Assembly: GCA_020744425.1 (NCBI GenBank)
Contig: JAGMUV010000036.1
Span: forward strand, 434,001 to 498,000
Direction of reading: 5' to 3'
Length of the DNA stretch: 64,000 nucleotides
From: Dactylonectria macrodidyma
Lineage: Eukaryota; Ascomycota; Sordariomycetes; Hypocreales; Nectriaceae
Shown here: in pieces, positions 1-9,975 of the stretch
Numbering within the stretch: position 1 is the first letter of the stretch
Layout: each line of letters starts with the position of its first letter
Program-made: the position numbers and the translations under genes
The notes under the pieces: model-generated
Told to the model about the DNA's origin: nothing
The model's input: the letters and a program-made list of their open reading frames with translations, nothing else
Database searches by the model: none

Positions 1-1
1 A

Positions 2-325
2 CACCACCACAAAGCCCAGGAGAATCAGAAGGGCAGTGAATATATTATGTCATTGCAGGAGATATATCTGTGGTTTACGGAGAATCAGAAGGAGGTGGTC
101 GCCAGACAGGGTTGGCGAAAGAGCATTCGCCACAATCTAAGTATGAATACGGTCAGTTACCAGGCTAGGAAAGGACGAATCATGGATCATGCTAATGCAC
201 CGCAGGCCTTCTCTCCGCCTGGCTCTGTAGGTAAAAAGCGAAAAAGAGGTCTTTGGCAATTGGACCCCGCTACTGTTGTCAATGGGGGAGTGCCACCTAC
301 CTCGCGAGGGCGGAACTCGAGATGA
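2..325 (+). pseudogene. forkhead DNA-binding domain fragment at window edge
   Basis: The frame is open from base 2 and the visible part begins inside a domain, so the gene or relic starts outside the window. Residues resembling the forkhead core are present: MSLQEIYLWF (helix 2 region), then GWRKSIRHNLSMN, which matches the recognition helix of forkhead (winged-helix) transcription factors, followed by a KRKRGLWQLDP segment corresponding to the wing region. After the recognition helix the sequence diverges from the usual family and the frame stops at 325, soon after the domain. Forkhead proteins normally have long tails on both sides; none follows here. It could be the last exon of a divergent gene or a decayed copy. 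The family call is fairly firm, the functional state is not. Confidence 0.55.
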
Positions 326-399
326 ACAAGTGGAGCTAGATGGCTGGACCTGACTCGTCAACACACAAATGCCTCTGCTCCGAATGCTCAATTTTGTTG

Positions 400-1830
400 T
401 ATCTGCGGAGTAACCATGTCCTCATTGGTTACGAGTTTACTGGATGAAGTGTGGACCTCGTCAGTCAGGTGAGGTGACATGCCTGCAGCTTCCCTGCGCG
501 ATGGATCGCTGGGCCCGCACGCACGAGGCCGGGCTAGCCAACCGTGACACCAAGCATGGATGATAATTAGACGAAGGATCGAAGTAGCTGTTGCCAGGAT
601 GATCATCACCAACATACTCAGCTGTATGCACGATTTGTCTCTGTTCCCCACATATTGGGTTAGGGATGAATGCATTGGGGCGCGCTTGGATGGAGTTGTT
701 ACATCACCATGCCATCTTCCGTCCGTAGATATGAAACCGGCGGTGTCGATTCTGACATAGCAAGTAGTCTGAAATTTATAGCGCAATTGGGAGGTCTTTT
801 CGCCCACGGGGCATTACTTCATGTTAGTACATTTGCGAACCGTCCGATTCACATGTGGGGGCCAACAAGGCTAGCGTAGCTTATTTCAAGGGTTATCACA
901 GTGACAAACCCAGGCAGCGAATGTTCGGACCAACGCCCGGGTTCCTCGTACTCATGAGAGCCAAGGCGTCTGACGCCAGGAAGCGCCGAGATGCAAGGGC
1001 GAAGGGGGAAGGCGGCGGGCTGAGCGTTTAGCCCTGGAACATGCCGATGAGCCTAGCCGAGGCGTAAGTTTACGCTCAAGCGAGTGTAGATTGGGGGCTA
1101 AGATCGGCGTTACGTATCACTAGTTTGCTAACTGGGGGTCATGTTACAACCGCACCTGCTGCGTCAGGCAATTGCCCGCTGGGGGCCTGCCGCAAAAATG
1201 GGCCACCAGGTTGTCCAAGTGGCCAATGCACAGCCAACCGTCCGCATGAGGGCCGTGCGCAATGGCGAAGGAGGAATGTGCCCGGTGCTCTTTGTGCCAA
1301 CTGGTTAGTTCTTGTGACTGCGCTAAGCCCAGCGAGGGATCAAGGTCACGTCACCAGCTTCGTTGCGTCAGTTTGCCCAGCGCTGGTGCTTAGAGAGCTC
1401 TAGGAAGCACGCAACTGAGAGTAGTACTCACAAGTGGGAGATACTATCGCGCGTCGCGGCTAAGTGCAAGCGTTGGAATTAAGTGGTTCAGGTTCAGGTT
1501 CAATTCCTACTCGGTTTTAGCCGCCATTCCACACGCAGCCATGCCCGGTAAGCGGGGTTCGGCTGACAGCCGAAGCGCCCCGAATATTTGTTCGTGACGC
1601 CCCACTTCCCCAACACCATCTGGCGTTTGGCCAGCTGCCCCAGTTGGGCTCCCATGAGGCGAACTATCCCATCAACTGCCAATGGGCTCCATTTTTGCCA
1701 AGGGCGGGGTAAAGCCAATCAGGGCTTATAGGCCCACTAGAATAATCGAATCATATACTAAGATTCAAGGTACCTTTCTTCCCCTATAGATTTTGGGTAT
1801 GCCAAAGGTACCAATAATCTCCATCAATAC
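400..1830. other. no recognisable gene
   Basis: Only short overlapping open frames on both strands, none with a motif I recognise. An inverted pair of GGTACC-containing 9-mers lies near 1770-1812, just before the MITE at 1833. Confidence 0.5.
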
Positions 1831-1832
1831 AT

Positions 1833-2085
1833 CCCTTTGACCGTGGTAAGACTACACTTGACCCTTAGTCCCCATAGTGGCCCGGGTGATCAGCGGTACG
1901 CTGGTTGACTTCAAAAGGCTACGTGGCTATGTGGAGGGCTATGTATTTCGATGTAGATCTCTAACAACCGTGACTTTTAGTGCCTCATAAAATGGGTGGA
2001 ACCTCTTGTACCTCGTCTTACAATCCTTTTCGTTGGTTTGAATCCCTGCTACTAGCGTAAGTGTAGCCTTACCACGGTCAAAGGG
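1833..2085. mobile_element. 253-bp MITE, piggyBac-like termini
   Basis: The two ends are inverted repeats of about 26 bp: CCCTTTGACCGTGGTAAG at the left and its reverse complement at the right, with one internal mismatch. The first bases (CCCTTTGA..GTGG) resemble the right end of the piggyBac element at 16513-18130 (CCCTTTGAGTGGCATAAG when read inward). There is no open frame. Both junctions carry an AT dinucleotide; the TTAA duplication typical of animal piggyBac is not seen. It is inferred to be a non-autonomous relative of the piggyBac family in this window. Confidence 0.65.
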
Positions 2086-2524
2086 ATAGCGGTACGTTAC
2101 AGTCTAAGCAGCCCTGTCGAATCCTTTTTCGCTGTTGCGGCTGCTGAGTGAGGCTATTCCCAGATATGTCGCGCGGCGCTGCATTCGTCCATTGCACCCA
2201 CCGCTCAATAAGGCCCCTGGGAACGTACCGGAAGAATAAGTCAAGCGGGGCTGCCGGCAGCTCCTGTATCTCTCGGGGTCGGGCCGGCACGTCAAAGGGT
2301 ATAAAGGAGCCCGCCGGCCCGCGCTCGACAGCCGGAGGTACGTGGGGCCGGACTGTGCTGTTATCGCACCGCTCTGGCGTACAGTCAGCAGTGCAGGCGA
2401 CGGCGAGGTCTTCCGGAAGGATCTCGACCACAATACAACTCCGTACGGAAGCAACGGAAGCACCGGAGGCACCGGAGGCACCGGAAGAATCAGAATCACT
2501 AGAAGACATCGCAGCATTGAACAA
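2086..2524 (-). pseudogene. possible piggyBac transposase N-terminal fragment
   Basis: The open frame has a Ser/Ala/Gly-rich start and then a segment PLDLFFRYVPRGLIERWVQWTN, close in pattern to the start of the piggyBac transposase fold (a DYF-x-LFF...VxWTN pattern). It runs directly into the end of the 253-bp MITE and has no continuing catalytic region. It may be the missing N-terminal part of a piggyBac relative, cut by the MITE. The similarity is short, so other origins remain possible. Confidence 0.35.
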
Positions 2525-3227
2525 AATGACGGTTTTGGTGGTGGCAGCAGATAAGAAAACATAGGTGCAAATGATGTTTCGTCATGTACCGATTGACGTG
2601 CGGAGTAAAAGTGGGTACAATAGTAGGTATTTTGGCCTTGGCAAAAATGGAGCCCATTGGCAGTTGATGGGATACCATCCAGGACCACCTAATGTTGTTG
2701 GATTGCGCAGTGATCCTGAGTGCACTTGATAAAGGGTGGTTGTTATTGTTCTGATTGTAATTATTCTTAATTTTTAATGAACGTGAAAGCCCTCTTTTAT
2801 ACTTCAATATGAGCCTCAGTCCTACGAAGTCGCCACCATCTAGGACTTCTTTTAGAGTTTGTCATGACATCAGGGTCATGAAGTCGAGGGGGGAAACCTC
2901 AATCCTTCCAACAGATCTCAGCCAAGTCATGGCCCTAGCACCCCAAACCAGCCACGAACTTGGTAGTTGTTGACGCACAACTTAGCAGTAATCCAAAGGC
3001 CATATGTATCTTGGGCGATGCAAGGTATATTTCTCGTCACTAATCGTACCAATAGCAGCGCCGTATTCGCTCAACAAGACATCATATCGGCATATCCAGC
3101 CTTGTCCCTGGGTCCGTTACAGTCCCCCGCTCTCCTCCTCTCCTTGAACTTGCGGAAATAGCCATTACCGGCGGCTGCGCAGTGCGTTGAGCCAACTATT
3201 GACTGACAAGAAAGTTTAAGCCAAAAT
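2525..3227. other. no recognisable gene
   Basis: Moderately AT-rich stretch with short frames only. Nothing recognised on either strand. Confidence 0.4.
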
Positions 3228-3781
3228 TTACCCGTGCTTTTTAACTCCAGCTGAGGTTTTTGAGAGACGTGATAGATGATTGCTGTTGTCTTTAGGTCTC
3301 GTCTGACGCCTGGTTGCATAGATATCGAAGAGCATAGTTGATGGTAGGTCATCTTGCCTTTTAGTAAGGCTGACGGGTATAGATGGGCAAGAGAATGGAC
3401 CGCCAATGCTGGCATGGGGCTCGAATGGAATTCCAGACTCGAGGCGGAAGGCGGCTCCTCCACACATGTCTGTGCTGTGTTGCTCACGCAGTCTCAAAAT
3501 TTCATCCTTCAGGGAAGCCACCTCTTCTTCACATCTTTCGAGGCTGGCCAGGTGCTTCCATTCACGAACCGAGCCATTCTTTCGGTTATCCTTTCAATCC
3601 GGTTTTCCTTCTTCGTCACTTGATCGCACACTTTGCATTTTTTTGCTTCGTCTTGCCGCCCATACACGAGCTTCAATCCGCAGGTCTCTCCAATGCGGTA
3701 CTCTTTGTTGCATTGTTGGCGAAACCTGCCCCACTTCCAATTGCCGCAAGCCCAGACAACCTGGTCGAAGTAACACATCAT
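3228..3781 (-). pseudogene. Cys-rich coiled-coil protein gene, frameshifted
   Basis: The N-terminal frame (3781 down to about 3590) begins MMCYFDQVVWACGNWKWG and continues RQQCNKEYRIGETCG, then a KCKVC pair. This Cys and aromatic pattern is one I associate with small uncharacterised proteins of Sordariomycetes that continue into a coiled coil. The coiled-coil part is here too, but in another frame (3521-3228, ASLKDEILRLREQ). The two frames join only if a 1-bp indel near 3590-3600 is allowed; no splice pair fits. Function unknown. I call it a pseudogene, though a sequencing indel would give the same picture. Confidence 0.45.
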
Positions 3782-5414
3782 GAAACTGAGTGAGGTAAAG
3801 TGAAACAGAAGAAGATTTCAGCCTCGAATGGGAGATTTTTGAGCCTGGCTGCTGGGGCTCTTCGCTTATCTACTCAACCAAAAGCTTTTGATTAAGACTT
3901 TTCGAAATTTCATGGTGACTGTGTTCGGTGGGCTCGAAAGTCAATTTCGCACTCTTTAGTCGATCAACAGGGGATCATGTTACTGGCTGCCTGTCGTATG
4001 AGAAATCACACAGACCCGCTAATCACCAACGATGCCTTGGCTAACGGACGAGCCGGGCGGAACCAACAGAACGTAGTAGCAACATCATCGCACGTAATCG
4101 TCGAGTCGGACGAAAGGAAACTGTGCCCCCGCTCTTATCACGTCGGTGCCTTCTTGTCTCATCTTTGGCCATAGCGCACTCGTCCACCTGTACGAGAGAC
4201 TAGAATTGTTCCGTTCACCTTACTCGACGATTGGTGCCCTGAACCTTGCTAAGCGGGGTGAAGGTTCTTCAATACTAGAATTGCACTCTGCCACTTCCGA
4301 CGCTCTCGGCTTGGCAAGTGAGGTAGGCCCGACGACTCAGTGTGGCTTGGCTTGATGATATTGGGGGGTGAGTGGGGGGAAGCAACCTGGTCCGGAGCGT
4401 TGGCGGATCAGGAAGGAGTTCGCACACAGCTAGCCACGGATCGGGATAGTAGACCCGATGCAATCTAACGATTATCACAGAGTAATTTAAGATGCGGAAC
4501 CTGTTGTAAAATCTTGGCGAGACCCGTATAAGTTGCTTATGCTATTGGACAGCGGTTACCACACCAATCCCGACGCAACGGTAAGCTAGCCGCGTCGCCA
4601 ATTTGTGCGCCAGGTCAGCCATACACTACTGTATCTAGCTTCAAAGACTGTTAGAACCAACAGATACGAGAGACCTAACCCAGAACTACCTGAAGCATTG
4701 TTTAACCCTGGATGACATCAGTTCCCACTTTATGAAGAGGCATGACTATTCCATTACCTAGCACAAATACTTGAAAAAGGGGGCCACCTTCTAAAAGCTG
4801 TTGTGTAGGTGGGTTTGTTCAAGCGCTTACGAAGGGAGCTGTGGGTCCGGGTTCCCGGGGAGAAGTTCCGAGTCACACACAGCCTAGACGTTGGATAGGT
4901 CACGAACCAGGGGTTGGGGCGCCACGTCTCCCTCCCTCTTCTCTCTTTCCGCTTTTCATCCCTCCCTGGTTTAGCGGGTGTCAAAGCGCGCTTGTCGACA
5001 GTAATTCATTCGAAGGCCCAGTGCGCGTAGCGAGGAGGAAAGGTCGTTCCCCACTCGATTGCTAGGCTACAACACTTTTGACGCCTAGACCATGACAATC
5101 CACTAGCGATACCACAATTTCACAAGGCAAGTCAACCGAGTACGAAGAAAATCGCTCGATACGTGTGATATGATCACGAGCCAACACCCAAAATTCCACC
5201 ACTCTGAGCTACTGCATTGAAAATAAGTGCGCTTACTACGAGATCACCACTTCTCAGCTATGTGTGACGCGAGTGGAACTGGATTCATTGTTCACAATCT
5301 AAGGCGATGGCTTACCTACTTGCATAGAGAAATTATCCGTGATCCAGGACGAACCACGTGTGATCTATGATGACTGCCACTGGTCTTAACAACTATTCAG
5401 CAAAGACTTTGACT
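3782..5414. other. no recognisable gene
   Basis: Short frames only, with neither conserved motifs nor convincing splice pairs. Confidence 0.4.
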
Positions 5415-5640
5415 ACTCAAGCATGCACAGTGGAAGAGCGGCGCATTTCCTATATCATACTTACGGCGTGAGCGAGGCCTGGGCACCTACTCAAACATGT
5501 AGAGTGGAAATGCGCCGCACCCACTCCTGCTCCAACCACAGCCCCAGGCTTTCTATCCATATTCCATCCGGGCCGTCCGTATTCCATACGTATGGAATAA
5601 TGGATTATTCCGGAAAATATTATCCCCGCTATTGCAGTCT
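5415..5640. repeat. inverted-repeat element fragment, second copy at 25.47 kb
   Basis: Contains an inverted pair (AGCGGCGCATTTCC near 5437 and GGAAATGCGCCGC near 5507). Downstream, at about 5557-5605, is a block of roughly 50 bp that recurs in inverted orientation at about 25470-25522. The block includes the perfect 18-bp palindrome ATTCCATACGTATGGAAT. At 25.5 kb it sits just upstream of a hAT transposase relic, so this copy is probably a terminal piece of the same element family. Confidence 0.55.
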
Positions 5641-6054
5641 GTTTCAGAGTGATCCCAAACCCATCGTTTATGCTGTTTCATACTTCAATCTCAGCTCTGT
5701 CTGCAGCCGACAGCAGGCAAACCACTGTACTATTACTGAACTGCAGAGCTCCCAAACCTGATTCTTTACGATAGTGGCAGTGTGAGAGTGTTTAGATGTT
5801 CGTGGTGGGAGTATTTGCAAAGACGGGCCTACCCTATACCGATCTGCTAGAAAGATACCAGGGTGCTCACGCACATCTTCCTTTGTCACCTTGCTTTCTT
5901 GGCATGCAGATGTTAAGAAAGTAGCCCCAATTACACCAATTTCCTTAACAAGTGCACCACAACAACCACAATCCTGCGCTTCGCGCAGCCTACGGCGGCG
6001 GCGATGGCATCCGCCACCTCCTGCCCGTCCGTTGTTCCCTCACTCATGAGTTTA

Positions 6055-6475
6055 GGCCCTGATCAGATACGCCGGACTCTCCCTCGCCGGACTCTCAAAT
6101 TGCATAAAATCGTGCCAAGACCCTGCTAAGACAGCACCTTCCCCGATTAGTATGCGAAAAATGGTGCATAAGAGAGAACCCACCGTCTGATTTTCATAAA
6201 TCTTTAATTCGCAACATTTGCCCCTGTCGATGAGGTACCAGGCTAGCAGGGGCCGCTTAAGATACCTAATTCTGCTTAGATGCTAAGAAAAAGGTCAATT
6301 TTTCAGTGAATTGAGCAGGCTGAGAGTCCGGGCGGTCGTCGCCCGGACTCTCAGCCTATCGGACTGACGGACTCGCGTCTGGGGACGGTACATAGTAGAA
6401 GTCACACTAACTTATACAGCAGATGTCACTTTTGAGAGTCCGGCGCTAGAGAGTCCGACGTATCCGATCAGGGCC
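6055..6475. mobile_element. 421-bp MITE, PIF/Harbinger-like, TTA target duplication
   Basis: The ends are long inverted repeats of about 42 bp with a few mismatches, starting GGCCCTGATC and continuing with CGGACTCTC blocks. The element is flanked on both sides by TTA (6052-6054 and 6476-6478), the 3-bp target duplication expected for PIF/Harbinger elements. Removing it and one TTA rejoins hAT subterminal repeat sequence. There is no open frame of note. The interior carries a perfect 17-bp palindromic hairpin built from the same CGGACTCTC motif. Confidence 0.65.
6318..6356. repeat. perfect 17-bp stem hairpin inside the PIF-like MITE
   Basis: The arm GGCTGAGAGTCCGGGCG (6318-6334), a 5-nt loop GTCGT, and the exact reverse complement (6340-6356). 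The arm contains the GAGAGTCCGG motif that is repeated in both terminal repeats of the element. Confidence 0.85.
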
Positions 6476-6898
6476 TTAACTCAAACTCATGAGTTAACTC
6501 ACACGGAAAGTCATGTGGCATCGCCATTTTCACCAGAAGTGCAAAATACATGGGCTTTCAGCGCAGCACATCACCTCGGCTCTCAATATCACTAGTTTCT
6601 ATATCAATAGCGTCATTGGCCCATATCCGGATCGCCTACCAGCCCCAGTCCTCTATGCCGTGTTCCTATAATATGCCCGTTCGAGATTCTGAAGCTTCTG
6701 AGTAGAGCGGGGGTGTATCCTGCAATAGGTTAGACGAGGCATAAAGCGGAACGACTAGACTAGATCAGGGTCGTTATGAGTTATGAGTTAACTCGTGAGT
6801 GAATGGCGGTAACTCAGACTCAACTCATATGAGTTTTATGAGTTTGAGTTAAGAGTTAACTCATGAGTTAGCGTTTGAGTTAACTCAAATGCCCAGGT

Positions 6899-7060
6899 AT
6901 GGGTTTAAGCTACGTGGCTGTCTCTCGTGTGAAAACGCTCGAAGGTCTGATGTTGGATGCGCCATTTGATCGTAATCACCTGGTCTACCGATCTCCTCCG
7001 GATGGTATGAAAATGAAGATGAGGGATCAAGAGCTTAGGAGACGACAGGTGCTTACACGA
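6899..7060 (+). pseudogene. Helitron/Pif1-type helicase C-terminal fragment
   Basis: The frame reads GLSYVAVSRVKTLEGLML and then a basic RDQELRRRQVL tail. LSYVAxSRVKTLEGL is the signature of the last helicase motif of Pif1-type helicases, including those encoded by fungal Helitrons. Everything N-terminal is missing: the frame begins at the hAT end at 6905. A Helitron origin is inferred from the context and from the GC-rich hairpins just downstream (7155-7213), which resemble Helitron 3' ends, although I do not see a clean CTRR terminus. Confidence 0.6.
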
Positions 7061-7154
7061 AATCCCTACAGGATACACAGTACCCACAATAGCTATAGCA
7101 CTGGACCAGTACGTAGATAATGCAATAGTTGTAGCCTGCCCAGCCCGCGAACGC

Positions 7155-7213
7155 GTAGCCTTCGGCTGAGGCTACCCCATGCACCGCTTCCGCCGCTCCA
7201 ATGTGCATGGGGT
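7155..7213. repeat. two adjacent hairpins downstream of the helicase tail
   Basis: The first is a 6-bp stem (GTAGCC/GGCTAC) at 7155-7175. The second is a perfect 11-bp stem (ACCCCATGCAC/GTGCATGGGGT) with arms 7174-7184 and 7203-7213. They may be the 3' terminal structure of the Helitron relic. Confidence 0.55.
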
Positions 7214-7597
7214 GACGTAGTATTTTATACCCTTTACATACAGTACGGAGTAGCTGGCGCACTCCTAGGCTCGTCCCGGTCCCGTTCGTGGCAAGCCTCG
7301 TTTTGGTGCTTGTCGCCTGTCTCCACTGAACTTGGGTCGTAATTACGGAGTAGGTCCCACGAATCTTTCCAACGAAGCTAGGCGGGGTTCGGGAGAGTCC
7401 AAATCCTTGACGTCAGCTCGTGTGCTCCGGGGAGGTTAGGAGACCATCCCGAGTGGGTCAGACTCTGTTGGTCGAGCCCATGTCCGTCGTCCACCCTTTT
7501 CCTCGTGGGGAAACACGTGCTAAAAGGCTGGTGCGAGTGACTTACTACCTACGTAGATGGTACAGCGGCAACCGCGATACTTGTCGCCAATTCCTAT
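7214..7597. other. no recognisable gene
   Basis: No motif or repeat that I recognise between the hairpins and the next MITE. Confidence 0.4.
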
Positions 7598-7861
7598 CCC
7601 TTAGAGTGGCATAAGCCTCCATCTCGGTACCAGCCCCACATGGCACAAGCCACAGCCAAGGTACATACATAGACCTCAGATGCGGCAGAATTAGGCCTGT
7701 CTAGAGGCTCACGCCATGTAGCTTTATGTAAACTAGATGATTGCTTGGACTTATGGCACCAGCAAAAATAGGTAGAAGCTGATGTACCTTTGATTTATTG
7801 TTTTCTAATTGGCTCGATCCCCTGTTTGATACCGAAGTGGAGGCTTATGCCACTCTATGGG
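7598..7861. mobile_element. 264-bp internally deleted piggyBac derivative
   Basis: The terminal inverted repeats share a perfect 19-bp core, AGAGTGGCATAAGCCTCCA, preceded by CCCTT at the left and CCCAT at the right. The same repeat occurs at the right end of the piggyBac element near 18107-18130. The inner right part (about 7715-7850) aligns with that element's transposase end and 3' flank: 'gtagctttatgta' and 'gatgtacctttgattt' occur in both. It is therefore a short, non-autonomous deletion derivative of the same family. Confidence 0.75.
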
Positions 7862-8667
7862 ATATTCAACGGTTTTCGGCACGGACACATTTTACCAAAA
7901 TTAGCTTAGTCCGCTGATTCTAGCTCTTGTTTGGTCTGTCCGTCGCCAGAGTCCGTGCGGAAAACCAATCAACATTGGATGATTGCGACAAGTTTGTCGG
8001 GCGCTACTGTATCACCTCGCTTCACAGAGCGATCCGCCAATCCGAAGAAAGGATCGTGTCACTAATGCTGCTTTTGTGGGGAACCCCCCCGTTCACTAAC
8101 TTACTGAGTTTTGGCCCCCCCCCCCCCCCAGCCCCTGTGCGTGATCAACATCCGTGCACGAAGTATCGCCAAAAGGTGGTCCGGACTGAGTGACCACGCC
8201 TTCCGATGCTTGTGCGCTAAGTAAGTAGCGCTGTGAATTGGCCGGGCCAACAGCATCCGACAAGGGTATCGGCAATAACTTCGGACCAACACGTCCCAGG
8301 GTTGATAGACGGCTTGGCCCATAACGCCAAACGGGGTAAGCTCCTTCTCCTTTTAGCGGAGACGGAGAAGCAAACATTCATCTCATACGAAGTAGACTGA
8401 TGAATGGACGGAGTCGACGGACAGAGCGCCGTAAGTTTGGGCGGGGATAGCACCTCAGCCACTTGGCGGCGCTAGAGACAACAGGAGACGACGTACTCAA
8501 TTCCCACATCAAAGATGAAACCAGGGTTCTTGACATGATCTCATTCCTTAAGACGAGGACTGGTGCAAACCTACGGATCATCGTAGGAATGCGGGAGGGT
8601 ATTGGTCTATTGACTTCCGACCGGGGATACTGTCACCATGAAGACTGGATAGCATTGGCCATCGCAA
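7862..8667. other. no recognisable gene
   Basis: Contains a run of about 15 C near 8115-8129. A frame at 8463-8660 is open but unrecognised. Homology with the DUF3455 locus begins at about 8668. Confidence 0.4.
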
Positions 8668-9630
8668 GGGTCAGAGACTTACCACCACCATTGATAGGGA
8701 AGATGGGCCTAGCCGTCAAGGCGAGGACATCGGCCGCCGAAGCCAAGAGGAACAGGAAGTTGGCGAGCATGGTAACGGTTGAATTGAAAGGAGTCCCGCT
8801 GTGTTGCTCTTCATGAAATTATGTGGTGCTGAAAGGCGAAGGGGACTTGTAACTGACTATGGGCTCACGTCTATTGAAGGGAAACATAGGATAGCCGAGG
8901 CCAGTTCAAGTCATCGCTATCAGTATTGCTCATCCCTGTCGGCTTCCGGGATGTGCCAAGGAGTCTCTCAATTGCTTGTGGCCAAGCTGGGGCGACCGTT
9001 CTGTGGAATTTTTGGAGCAAGTCCAGGAGACCGGTCCGCTACCTCTCATGGCGACCCTTGCATTGTGGAGTCCACCATGCTACCTGCTTTCTGTCCGATA
9101 ACTTACTCGCCTAGCGTTGTTTGGTTGTTTGCACTCCAACGTGATCCACCCGTGGTGGGGCGCAGTAGTCGATAAATTAAGTTAATGCTAGAAAGCAAAC
9201 AAGAGCAAGTTGCATAAAGCTGAACTAGCCGCGGGCCAACACATGTAGGAGGTGCAAACAAGACAAACATCCCAGATTAGTTCTAGCCGTTTAAGGGCCG
9301 CGACCAACAAATGTTTGTTTTGCAGCTCATATATAGCCAACATAGACTCGGCATGGATTAAATGACTATACAGGACCAACACACAAGCCCGATGCCCCGG
9401 CCTTTGCCGTCTAATTTGGCTTGGATGCAACTCTAGACCTATGTACAGACCCGATACGTCCTTGACTCCCTTGTTTTTGGCGGCAGCGAGGAGCCATGTT
9501 TGCACGCTAAAGAAATGCCGGTTCCACCAAATCTGCTACCCAAAAATAGATTTGTTTGCTCATCTCGTTTGCTCATATTTTGTTCCTCATCTTGTTTGCT
9601 CATATTTGTTTACTCAACTTTGTTTGCTCC
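8668..9630 (-). repeat. inverted segmental duplicate of the DUF3455 promoter and first exon
   Basis: This segment is the reverse complement of about 49145-50127, with many small differences. It contains the same exon 1, the same start of intron 1 (GTAAGTCTCTGACCC), the whole upstream region, and the block of repeated 'tttgctca' motifs near 9550-9630. Homology stops abruptly at about 8668, a few bases into the intron, and at about 9630. The rest of the DUF3455 gene is not here. Confidence 0.85.
8680..8770 (-). pseudogene. orphan first exon of a DUF3455 gene
   Basis: The ATG at 8770 opens a signal-peptide-like frame MLANFLFLLASAADVLALTA that ends at a GT splice donor. It matches exon 1 of the intact gene at 50020 with about one residue changed (F for I). 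No second exon follows, because the duplicated block ends inside the intron. It is a truncated pseudogene produced by the segmental duplication. Confidence 0.85.
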
Positions 9631-9975
9631 TCATGTTAGCCCCTCATGTTACAGTGGCATACATGGTACCTTTAAAGAACGCAAAACTGGTTCTTCATAA
9701 TGCAACAACAAGTCATGTGTCGTTCGGAAGGTTCGAAATACCACCACTGCGGAGGAAAGAAAAGGCGAATCTTGTGTCAATATTCAAGCTCTTGATTCGC
9801 GGCCAATGGCTGTTCATGTTCTGGCCAGGATCAACCAGACTGTCGGGTCAGGCAGAGGGAAGTAAAAAAAGGAACTGTGATCGCTGCTCCCCCCGTTTTA
9901 AGATTTCTCTTTTTTTCTTCTCTCTTCCCGGGCCCATTCTTCTGTTCCGCTCGAAAGTCGGTAACCTGCGAAACC

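Larger units (their letters stand above)
6041..6905. mobile_element. internally deleted hAT copy, interrupted by a PIF-like MITE
   Basis: Bases 6476-6905 match the two ends of the hAT element at 22360-25410. The 6500-6700 part follows the hAT 3' coding end, with recognisable but diverged text around 'tatcaata' and 'ccggatcgc'. The 6776-6905 part has the same subterminal GAGTTAACTCATGAG-type repeats and ends in ATGCCCAGG. The middle of the transposase is missing, so this is a non-autonomous derivative. The block at 6041-6054 (CTCATGAG) belongs to the same subterminal repeats and is separated from the rest by the 421-bp insertion at 6055-6475. Confidence 0.65.

Noticed and set aside
2034..2046. 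B-box-like GGTTTGAATCC
   Set aside because: It lies inside the 253-bp MITE without an A box or tRNA fold, and has a mismatch to the consensus.
2104..2688. 194-codon minus-strand frame overlapping the possible piggyBac N-terminus
   Set aside because: Composition is unlike protein, and a different frame carries the WxxWTN-type pattern.
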